Source: a virus | Strand: one strand, 5' to 3' | IMG/VR virus record: IMGVR_UViG_3300042446_001590 | Location: 1-54,791 of that record | DNA: 54,791 nucleotides | Shown here: piece after piece, positions 48,791 to 54,791 of the stretch | How the letters are laid out: each line of letters starts with the position of its first letter | How positions within the stretch are numbered: position 1 is the stretch's first letter | Made by a program: the position numbers and the translations under genes | The notes under the pieces: model-generated | Database searches by the model: none | The model's input: only the letters and a program-made list of their open reading frames with translations | What the model was told of the DNA's origin: nothing

Positions 48791-49221
48791 TGAAAGAGCA
48801 ATTAATAGACTGTCCTAGATGTGGATCAAATGCATGTTCTGAAATGTCGGATGGTAAAATTACTATTTGGCAATGTATGGGGTGTGGATTTACTTCTAAC
48901 TCATACCTAACAGAAGAATATTCAGTAAAATATAAAGAAGTATTACCTGAATTATACAAAGCATTAGAATTTATTGATGATAAAAAATTCCATTGGTACC
49001 CAACATCAGTAGTAATGGAAGATAAATCAATGATATTTGCTGAAGGTACATCAATAGAGGATTGGAAATGGGCTGTAGTTAAATCAAAAGAAGTAGCTGA
49101 AGCTGATAGAGAAAAATTTAAAGGTGCTACTCATGTTGCAGATATGACAACTAAAAAAGAATTTAATGAGAGAGATTTCATTGAAGCTTTAGATTATATT
49201 GGGTACTTTGAAAAGAAATAA
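48790..49221 (+). CDS. Zinc-ribbon protein, function unknown
   Basis: The 143-residue protein has a zinc ribbon at the N-terminus (CPRCGSNACSEM....WQCMGCGF) and a C-terminal mixed domain containing 'WYPTSVVMEDKSMIFAEGTS' and 'WKWAVVKSKEVAEADREKFK'. The second part is known to me only as a recurrent small phage domain. It sits between two glycosyltransferase genes and is coupled to the upstream one. No enzyme motif was seen. Confidence 0.7.
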   Translation: MKEQLIDCPRCGSNACSEMSDGKITIWQCMGCGFTSNSYLTEEYSVKYKEVLPELYKALEFIDDKKFHWYPTSVVMEDKSMIFAEGTSIEDWKWAVVKSKEVAEADREKFKGATHVADMTTKKEFNERDFIEALDYIGYFEKK

Positions 49222-49223
49222 AC

Positions 49224-49847
49224 ATGAAAATCAGTTATGCAATAACAGTCAAGGACGAGCTAAGCGAAATTCAACGCTTAGTGAGTCTTTTATTGAACAA
49301 TAAACGTTCTCAAGATGAAATAGTTATTTTATTAGATGAGACAAACGGCTCTAAACAAGTAGAAGAATACCTCAGAACACATTCAGCGAATAGTGAATTT
49401 TTATGGATTGCAAAACCATTCTATAATCACTTTGCTGATTGGAAAAACACATTAGCTAGCCTATGTGATGGTGATTTTATATTCCAAATTGATGCTGATG
49501 AATATCCAAATGAACAGCTTATAGCTTTATTACCTGAATTACTAGAATCAAACCCCGATGTAGATCTATATTGGGTTCCTAGAATTAATACTGTAGAAGG
49601 CATTACTCCAGAACATATTAAACAATGGAGATGGAATGTAGATGAAAAAGGATGGGTTAATTTTCCTGATTATCAGTCTCGACTATACAGAAAAACTCAA
49701 AGCATAACTTGGGTTAATAAAGTTCATGAACAAATCAATGGTGCTCAAGTATTCACACACCTACCAGCAGAAGAGGAATTTTGCTTATACCACCCAAAAA
49801 CAATCGAAAGACAAGAAAAACAAAATAATTACTATAATACATTATGA
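49224..49847 (+). CDS. GT2-family glycosyltransferase
   Basis: The 207-residue protein has 'KISYAITVKDELSEIQRLVS', 'DEIVILLDETNG', 'NHFADWKNTLASLCDGDFIFQIDADEYP' with the D.D metal motif, and a C-terminal 'FPDYQSRLYRKTQSITWVNKVHEQI' characteristic of WaaE/SunS-like GT2 enzymes. These often act on LPS core or on protein side chains. It overlaps the next gene by four bases (ATGA). Confidence 0.88.
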   Translation: MKISYAITVKDELSEIQRLVSLLLNNKRSQDEIVILLDETNGSKQVEEYLRTHSANSEFLWIAKPFYNHFADWKNTLASLCDGDFIFQIDADEYPNEQLIALLPELLESNPDVDLYWVPRINTVEGITPEHIKQWRWNVDEKGWVNFPDYQSRLYRKTQSITWVNKVHEQINGAQVFTHLPAEEEFCLYHPKTIERQEKQNNYYNTL

Positions 49848-50248
49848 GTGATAGAAAATACCTACCAACATTAAGTGAATTAATTGACAGATTAAGTATC
49901 ACACAATTAAAAGAAGTGTTCATTACAGAACACAAAGCAGAATATGCTGATGAAATAGCTAACATCGTTCATGATATCCAGTTACATTTAAATGAGAGCC
50001 AAGAACCAATTACCGCTGATACAATCAGGGCAATTGTAGTGTTATCACAAATGAATTTACACATTTGGCACAATGAATCAAACGTTAGAAGTGGCAAATC
50101 GGGTCCAAATGCATTAGCATTAACTCATGGATTAAATGGTATTCGCAATACCGCTAAAAATCAAATCCAAGAAATAATGGGTGGTAGAAAAGACTACAAA
50201 ATTGATTGTTTAGCAGCCGATTTTAAAGATTGGGAAATTAGTTGGTAA
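49844..50248 (+). CDS. Conserved hypothetical phage protein
   Basis: The 134-residue protein begins 'RKYLPTLSELIDRLSITQLKEVFI' with 'EIANIVHDIQLHL', then 'IVVLSQMNLHIWHNES.VR' and 'GLNGIRNTAKNQI'. I recognise this pattern from other large phages, where it is of unknown function. It is mostly helical, with no Cys cluster or membrane segment. It overlaps the GT2 gene by four bases. Confidence 0.75.
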   Translation: MSDRKYLPTLSELIDRLSITQLKEVFITEHKAEYADEIANIVHDIQLHLNESQEPITADTIRAIVVLSQMNLHIWHNESNVRSGKSGPNALALTHGLNGIRNTAKNQIQEIMGGRKDYKIDCLAADFKDWEISW

Positions 50249-50249
50249 T

Positions 50250-51170
50250 ATGAAAAAGATAACAATTGAGAGTATTGAGGAAGTAGTTGGATTTTCAGTT
50301 AGTGATAGCTGTAAAATGTTAATTAATGAATTTGATTTAACATATAGAGAATTAACCCAACAAGAACGTGATGAGGTAATACTTAATACTATCGGCGTTT
50401 TAAACGATGATATAGAATATGCAGGAAAACATAAACTAGAAAAATGGGAAAAAGGCTGGTATGAAAATTTAGAATTACTTAAACAAGAAAAAAACACAAG
50501 TAGTTTAATTCCTAAGTATTTTGGAAAGTATGACATTGCTAGATGGAAAGGAGATTATGTTAAGTGTGAAACTGAATATTTTGATTATAAGTTACATGCT
50601 ATATTAGTTGATGCTATTCTTCATCATTATGTAGGAACCAAATATGATAATTTATTTGAATTTGGTTGTGGTCCTGCTTATCACTTATTGCGTTTTGGTA
50701 ATTTTAATAAAGATATCAATTTAGTAGGACTTGATTGGACAGTAGCATCTCAAAACATTATCAAAGAAATTAAAGCAGCAGGTATCAACGATAAAATTAC
50801 TGGTTACAATTTTAATTATTTTGAACCAGATTATAATGTTGATATCCCAGATAACTCAGCTATATTTACTTGTGCTTCATTAGAACAAATAGGAGAAAAT
50901 TATAAAGAGTTTGTAGATTATTTAATCGAAAAACAACCTGATTTATGTATCCATTTTGAACCTTCATCTGAATTATTAGATGAAAATGCTTTGATAGATA
51001 AACTTTCTATATTATATTTCAACAAAAGAAAATATTTAAAAGGATATTTAACTTATTTAAGGCAATTAGAACAAGAAAATAAAATTGAGATATTACACGC
51101 TCAAAGGCTATATGGTGGTTCTTACTTTATTGAAGGCTACCCAGTAATTATTTGGAAAGTAAAAAAGTAA
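50250..51170 (+). CDS. SAM-dependent methyltransferase
   Basis: The 306-residue protein has a helical N-terminal ~110 residues and a Rossmann methyltransferase core: motif I LFEFGCGPAYHLLRFG, then 'INLVGLDWTVASQNIIKEI', 'NSAIFTCASLEQIGENYKEF' and 'CIHFEPSS'. The C-terminal YGGSYFIEGYPVIIWKV is typical of class I enzymes. It probably methylates a sugar or lipid-linked intermediate of the cluster, though the substrate is not shown. Confidence 0.82.
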   Translation: MKKITIESIEEVVGFSVSDSCKMLINEFDLTYRELTQQERDEVILNTIGVLNDDIEYAGKHKLEKWEKGWYENLELLKQEKNTSSLIPKYFGKYDIARWKGDYVKCETEYFDYKLHAILVDAILHHYVGTKYDNLFEFGCGPAYHLLRFGNFNKDINLVGLDWTVASQNIIKEIKAAGINDKITGYNFNYFEPDYNVDIPDNSAIFTCASLEQIGENYKEFVDYLIEKQPDLCIHFEPSSELLDENALIDKLSILYFNKRKYLKGYLTYLRQLEQENKIEILHAQRLYGGSYFIEGYPVIIWKVKK

Positions 51171-51174
51171 CATT

Positions 51175-52056
51175 ATGAATAATTTAATTGAACTAAGAAA
51201 AAAAGTATATGAGAATTTTCCTAAAGAAAATTTAAACTCATCATCAACGGATATTGTTTTATTTTATGATATTAATAACGATGATTATAATGCTTTAACT
51301 CAAGCAACACAGAATTTCTTATGTAAGTCTTTATCGTTAGTATATGATAGAGAATTTACGTGGACTGATACGTTTTTAGAGGATAATGATAAATTAATTA
51401 TGGATTTACCTAACAAAACCCCTAACGGTATTGTTAATCCAAAAAGTGAAACATCAGCTGAATTTGTAGAAATCCAAAAAGCAGTAAATAACATATTTAA
51501 TAATTTAGGGGTTTATAGTCATATTAGTAAATTAGCTATACCTAATATTAGATATAAAAGTAACAGTGAACCTGAAAGTGCTAAAGATCGTCCATACTAT
51601 ACTAGTAAAATACACTCAGATGCTTGGGTAGGACATAAAGGTGATTCTATATTTTTAATTGGTATCCTTGGTGATATTGATAATAATACAGTAGAGTTTA
51701 ATGAACCAATAGGAGTACATGATAATTATCTTCATAAAGCCGATAATTTTGATGAAGGTAATACTAGATATGAATCATTAAAGTATTTAGGTACATTAAC
51801 AAAACAAAAATTAGGAGTTATGGATCACGCTTGTGCCCATAGAACAATAGTAAAAGAAGGAAGTGGACCTAGAATTTCATTAGATATTGCTGTTTTAGTT
51901 AACAGTGAATACTCACATTCTAATGATAAAGGATTTGATGAAAATGCATACGCTTATTACGATGCTAATATTATTAATTCAGTAGGTGTAGATAAACAAT
52001 ATCAAGTTAACGAATCTATATTCAATTCAAACACAACTAAAGTTAATATAGTATAA
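51175..52056 (+). CDS. Possible Fe(II)/2-oxoglutarate-type oxygenase
   Basis: The 293-residue protein has, in its second half, a candidate double-stranded beta-helix metal triad: KIHSDAWVGH (His-x-Asp) and 'GVMDHACAHRTIVKEGSGPRISLDIAV', with the distal His and the Arg that would bind 2-oxoglutarate. The N-terminal part has no known motif. If correct it hydroxylates a sugar or protein in this pathway. The overall match is weak, and a cupin-like enzyme is the main alternative. It shares a base with the next start (TAATG). Confidence 0.55.
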   Translation: MNNLIELRKKVYENFPKENLNSSSTDIVLFYDINNDDYNALTQATQNFLCKSLSLVYDREFTWTDTFLEDNDKLIMDLPNKTPNGIVNPKSETSAEFVEIQKAVNNIFNNLGVYSHISKLAIPNIRYKSNSEPESAKDRPYYTSKIHSDAWVGHKGDSIFLIGILGDIDNNTVEFNEPIGVHDNYLHKADNFDEGNTRYESLKYLGTLTKQKLGVMDHACAHRTIVKEGSGPRISLDIAVLVNSEYSHSNDKGFDENAYAYYDANIINSVGVDKQYQVNESIFNSNTTKVNIV

Positions 52057-52931
52057 TGTTTAAATTTCACTCTAGGTTTGATCCAATATTTCATTTTTTA
52101 CAAGAACAATATAAAGATAAACCTTTTACAATATGGCATGAAACATTTCCTACTAGTATTGAGCAATTACAAGAAAATCCTTATAATTTTTTAATATTAG
52201 CAGAACCAAATGAATTTTTTGGTTTACATGATGCTGCTATCCATTATAAAGATAATTTTACTTGTATTTTAACTTGGAATGATTTAGTATTAAATAATTG
52301 TCATAATGCTGTTAGATTTACATTTAATGGAAGAGTATTAGATGATAATTTTATAGAGCAAATTAAAGATAAAGAAAAAACATTTGAAGTATCTTTTTTA
52401 TGTGGTGATAAAACATTAGTAGAAGGTCATCAACTTAGACATAAAGTATATACTGTAGGTGACAATATTACTATACCTAAAAAATGGTTTAAAGTATTAG
52501 ATGATTATGACCATGAAAATGGAGTTCGTCCTGGATATGGTACCTATGGTAAAGATTTATCTTTTATACCTGAAGGAGTAGATATTGTTGGATATGGTAA
52601 ACGAGTATTATATGAATCAATGTTTAATTTAGTAATTGAAAACGTTAAACATAACAATTGGTATAATAAAATAGGCGATACATTCCTAACCAAATCTATC
52701 CCAGTATATTGGGGTTGTCCTAATTTAAGTGAATTTGGGTATGATGAAAGAGGTATTATTAGATTCACTAATGAACAAGATTTACCTTATATCCTTAACT
52801 CATTAACACCAGAAGTGTATGAGCAAATGAAACCATACGTTGATTACAACTATGAAGTAGCTAAATTAGATCACGTTGAAACTAGAGCAACCCAATTTTT
52901 TGATAGTTTTATTCAATTAAATAACATATGA
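52056..52931 (+). CDS. GT10-like (fucosyltransferase-type) glycosyltransferase
   Basis: The 291-residue protein carries a GT10-like donor motif: 'YESMFNLVIENVKHNNWYNKIGDTFLTKSIPVYWGCPNLSEFGYD', which matches 'f.l..EN....Y.T.K..d.l..g.vPvYwG.pn'. The 5' half has an acceptor-like domain ('TIWHETFPTSIEQLQENPYN'). Many GT10 enzymes use GDP-fucose, but a GDP-heptose-like or other sugar is possible. It overlaps the RmlC-like gene by four bases. Confidence 0.78.
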   Translation: MFKFHSRFDPIFHFLQEQYKDKPFTIWHETFPTSIEQLQENPYNFLILAEPNEFFGLHDAAIHYKDNFTCILTWNDLVLNNCHNAVRFTFNGRVLDDNFIEQIKDKEKTFEVSFLCGDKTLVEGHQLRHKVYTVGDNITIPKKWFKVLDDYDHENGVRPGYGTYGKDLSFIPEGVDIVGYGKRVLYESMFNLVIENVKHNNWYNKIGDTFLTKSIPVYWGCPNLSEFGYDERGIIRFTNEQDLPYILNSLTPEVYEQMKPYVDYNYEVAKLDHVETRATQFFDSFIQLNNI

Positions 52932-53410
52932 TATTCCCTGAAGTAAAAATATTCCAACCAGATGTGTACACTGATTTTAGAGGTGATTTATGGACACTAT
53001 GGAATAAAGATAAATTTGAACCTCAATTAGATTTCAATCACGATAAAGTATCTACATCAAGAAAACACGTATTAAGAGGAATTCACGGTGATAGTAAATC
53101 ATGGAAATTAATTACTTGTTTATACGGTGAAATGTATTTTGTAGTAGTAGATAATAGACCTGAGTCTCTAAATTATTTAAAATGGGACTCATTGATTCTA
53201 GATGATAGAACAAGAAAATCAGTATTAGTACCTCCTCAATTTGGGAATGCATTTTTAGTACTTAGTGAAAATTCAGTATTCCATTATAAATGGGCATACC
53301 CAGGAGGATATCCAGATGTTGAAGATCAATTCACATTAAAATGGAATGATAGTAGATTAAATATTGATTGGCCTATTAGTAATCCACTATTACAGAAAAG
53401 AGATAAATAA
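52928..53410 (+). CDS. RmlC-like sugar 3,5-epimerase (cupin)
   Basis: The 160-residue protein has the dTDP-4-dehydrorhamnose 3,5-epimerase layout: 'TDFRGDLWTLW', 'HVLRGIHGDSKSWKLITCLYG' (the His would be the catalytic base), 'VLVPPQFGNAFLVLSENSVFHYKW' and 'FTLKWNDSRLNIDWPISNP'. It probably epimerises a nucleotide-linked 4-keto sugar for the nearby glycosyltransferases. It is a little shorter than the usual enzyme (~180). No rmlA, rmlB or rmlD is in the window. Confidence 0.87.
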   Translation: MIFPEVKIFQPDVYTDFRGDLWTLWNKDKFEPQLDFNHDKVSTSRKHVLRGIHGDSKSWKLITCLYGEMYFVVVDNRPESLNYLKWDSLILDDRTRKSVLVPPQFGNAFLVLSENSVFHYKWAYPGGYPDVEDQFTLKWNDSRLNIDWPISNPLLQKRDK

Positions 53411-53412
53411 AC

Positions 53413-53443
53413 TTTGAAAATCAAAATAAATTACTTATATTTA
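53413..53443 (+). promoter_or_regulatory. Host-like promoter before the DJ-1/PfpI gene
   Basis: TTTG at 53413-53416, a 19-base spacer beginning AAAATCAAAA, and TATATTTA at 53436-53443, five bases before the ATG. Confidence 0.7.
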
Positions 53444-53448
53444 AAAAT

Positions 53449-54009
53449 ATGAAAAAAGCACTTATTATTACTTGGGAAAAATTCCAAGATCATGAATTAA
53501 TTTACCCTTATTACAGCTTAAAGGAAAACCAATACAGTGTAACTTTAATGGCTAATAAAGTAGGTAAAATTTGGGGTAGTTTAGGTACACACATGCCATG
53601 TGATGTTGAAACTTCAATTTTTGAAGACTCAACAGTAAGACAACAATATTTAAACGAATATGATGTTTTATTAATTCCAGGTGGTGTTAAAGCACTTGAA
53701 AAATTAAGACAAGAAAAAGGAGTATTAGAATTCGTTAAAGAATGGAATGCAGCTAATAAAACTATTTTCTCAGTTTGTAACGGAGCTCAATTATTGATTT
53801 CAGCTAAAATATTAGAAGGTAGAACACTTTCAGGTTACTATAGTATTGATGTTGATATTGAAAATGCAGGTGCTACTTATAGCAGAGGTCCTGTTGTAGT
53901 AGATGGTAATATTATTTCTTGTCCTCATTATGATTTTATGGGTGATTGGATGCGTATTGCATATGAAACACACGATGAAAGAAGTTACAATCCAGGAACT
54001 ATCATTTAA
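53449..54009 (+). CDS. DJ-1/PfpI family protein
   Basis: The 186-residue protein has an N-terminal 'KKALIITWEKFQDHELIYPYY', the acidic 'YDVLLIPGG' strand and the nucleophile elbow 'IFSVCNGAQLLISAKILEGRTLSGYYSI' with a Cys in the AC.G/CNG position. 'ENAGATYSRGPVVVDGNIISC' is the family's C-terminal part. Members include deglycase-like, protease-like and glutamine-amidotransferase-like enzymes. It has its own host-like promoter and overlaps the next gene (TAATG). The function here is unknown; an action on reactive sugar intermediates would suit the context. Confidence 0.85.
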   Translation: MKKALIITWEKFQDHELIYPYYSLKENQYSVTLMANKVGKIWGSLGTHMPCDVETSIFEDSTVRQQYLNEYDVLLIPGGVKALEKLRQEKGVLEFVKEWNAANKTIFSVCNGAQLLISAKILEGRTLSGYYSIDVDIENAGATYSRGPVVVDGNIISCPHYDFMGDWMRIAYETHDERSYNPGTII

Positions 54010-54689
54010 TGAAAAAAGATAATTACGATATTAATGTTGTAAAGAAACCTTGGGGTTATGAATATTTAGCTTATGAAAATGAGCATGTAGCCCTATGGTT
54101 TCTTCACATTAAATATACTCACTCAACGTCATTACATTGTCACCCTAAAAAAACTACAGGGTTAGTATTATTAGATGGTAAAGCTGAAGTATCATTCTTT
54201 AACCATACTAATAAATTAGCACCAGGTAATAAAGTAATGATTAGAAAAGGCTTATTTCATAGTACTAAAGCTACTGATGAAAAAGGAGCATTTGTATTTG
54301 AAATTGAAACTCCTGTAGACAAACAAGATTTAGTTAGATTTAGAGATAGCTATGGTCGTGAGGGTAAACCATACGAAGATAGTACTCATGAAATGCCTAA
54401 AGTAGAAGATTGTTTATGGATTACAGAACCAGATATTAACAATACAATTGATTATAACTTTGCTAATTGTACTCTATCCGTAAAAAGCATTACTGATGTG
54501 TCTTTATTTTTAGATATAGATGATTCATTAAATGTTATGTTTTTAAAAGGAGGAATCCAATCAGATTATGGTCAAAATGTAGCTAGTCCAGGTGATATAG
54601 TAGCAGCCAACACAATTAAACAATTGATTGAAGTATTTAATAAAATTGATCCACAAACCCTTATAATGATCATTAAAAACAATGGCTAA
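54009..54689 (+). CDS. Cupin-domain protein
   Basis: The 226-residue protein has a cupin of sugar-isomerase type: 'VVKKPWGYEYLAYENEHVAL', 'STSLHCHPKKTTGLVLLDGKAEV' (His ligands) and 'PGNKVMIRKGLFHSTKATDEKG.FVFEIETP'. The second half (from ~130) is a separate alpha/beta region with 'FKGGIQSDYGQNVA'-like spacing near the C-terminus. The first part resembles mannose-6-phosphate isomerase/guanylyltransferase-linked cupins. It probably acts on a sugar phosphate or nucleotide sugar of the cluster. Confidence 0.8.
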   Translation: MKKDNYDINVVKKPWGYEYLAYENEHVALWFLHIKYTHSTSLHCHPKKTTGLVLLDGKAEVSFFNHTNKLAPGNKVMIRKGLFHSTKATDEKGAFVFEIETPVDKQDLVRFRDSYGREGKPYEDSTHEMPKVEDCLWITEPDINNTIDYNFANCTLSVKSITDVSLFLDIDDSLNVMFLKGGIQSDYGQNVASPGDIVAANTIKQLIEVFNKIDPQTLIMIIKNNG

Positions 54690-54791
54690 TTTTTATCCAC
54701 CCGGTTTTGAACACGAAAAAAAGAACATAGCTATCGATTTCGATGGTGTTATCCACAATGCAGATAAAGGATGGGGAGATGGTACCTGTTA
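54682..54791 (+). CDS. HAD-like hydrolase, N-terminal part (3' partial)
   Basis: The ATG at 54682 overlaps the cupin gene by eight bases, and the frame runs off the right edge. The visible 36 residues contain KNIAIDFDGVIHNADKG, with the HAD nucleophile Asp in DFDGVI. It is probably a phosphatase on a sugar phosphate in the same glycan pathway. The rest is outside the window. Confidence 0.72.
   Translation, partial: MANFYPPGFEHEKKNIAIDFDGVIHNADKGWGDGTC

Noticed and set aside
1-54791. tRNA genes, integrase, attachment sites or insertion sequences
   Set aside because: Intergenic gaps are short and contain only promoters, terminators and leaders; no cloverleaf, recombinase or transposase was found. 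No gene-free stretch exceeds about 280 bases, and the longest (6845-7125) holds the gp51-like frame.

Overview
The window is part of the genome of a large, AT-rich, T4-like phage with a contractile tail (myovirus type) that probably infects a member of the Bacteroidota. Every supported gene is on the + strand, tightly packed and often overlapping by a few bases. The phage assignment rests on sheath, tube, tape-measure, baseplate and hub genes together with a T4-type replication set: SSB, UvsX-like recombinase, FEN/RNase H nuclease, DnaB-like helicase, family B polymerase, sliding clamp and both clamp-loader subunits. The host inference comes from promoters resembling the Bacteroidota primary-sigma form (TTTG, 19-20 bases, TAnnTTTA), A-rich leaders without Shine-Dalgarno sequences, and an A|Q signal-peptidase site in a secreted nuclease. 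No tRNA, integrase, CRISPR array or insertion sequence was seen.

Layout. 1-3.6 kb: the end of a tail fibre with an S74 self-cleaving chaperone, followed by small virion or accessory proteins. 3.6-16.1 kb: tail morphogenesis (sheath, tube, gp26-like protein with a gp51-like protein in the +1 frame, tape measure, tube-cap/baseplate protein, gp53/LysM-like protein, and a giant hub protein ending in a SleB-like wall hydrolase). 16.1-24.8 kb: replication and nucleotide genes (degenerate family A polymerase, SSB, UvsX, FEN, helicase, thioredoxin, class II ribonucleotide reductase). 24.8-31.8 kb: a 7-deazaguanine cassette (queD, a DpdA/TGT-like protein, a glycosyltransferase, queC, queE, hypoxanthine phosphoribosyltransferase, folE) ending in a dUTPase/dCTP-deaminase-like gene. 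31.9-36.2 kb: two adhesin-like fibres, one with 36 perfectly phased 14-residue SHAEG repeats. 36.2-45.8 kb: family B polymerase, clamp, GroES/GroEL, a glycosyltransferase, both clamp-loader subunits, a secreted DRGH-type nuclease and a Cas4/RecB-like nuclease. 45.8-54.8 kb: a glycan cassette (at least four glycosyltransferases including a GT10-like enzyme, a methyltransferase, a possible 2OG oxygenase, an RmlC-like epimerase, a DJ-1/PfpI protein, a cupin and the start of a HAD hydrolase).

Regulation appears to use two promoter families. Host-like promoters precede replication and metabolic genes, and several lie so close to the ATG that the mRNA should be nearly leaderless. A second box, ATATTTATW, lacks the TTTG element and precedes structural genes, the chaperonins and thioredoxin; it probably marks the late class. 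Rho-independent terminators separate several modules.

The observations most worth follow-up are the gp26/gp51 frameshift before the tape-measure gene; the preQ0 cassette with an unusual QueE iron-sulfur motif, a QueC lacking its zinc cysteines and an embedded glycosyltransferase; the leaderless promoter arrangement; the degenerate second DNA polymerase; and a secreted nuclease coupled to the clamp-loader gene.
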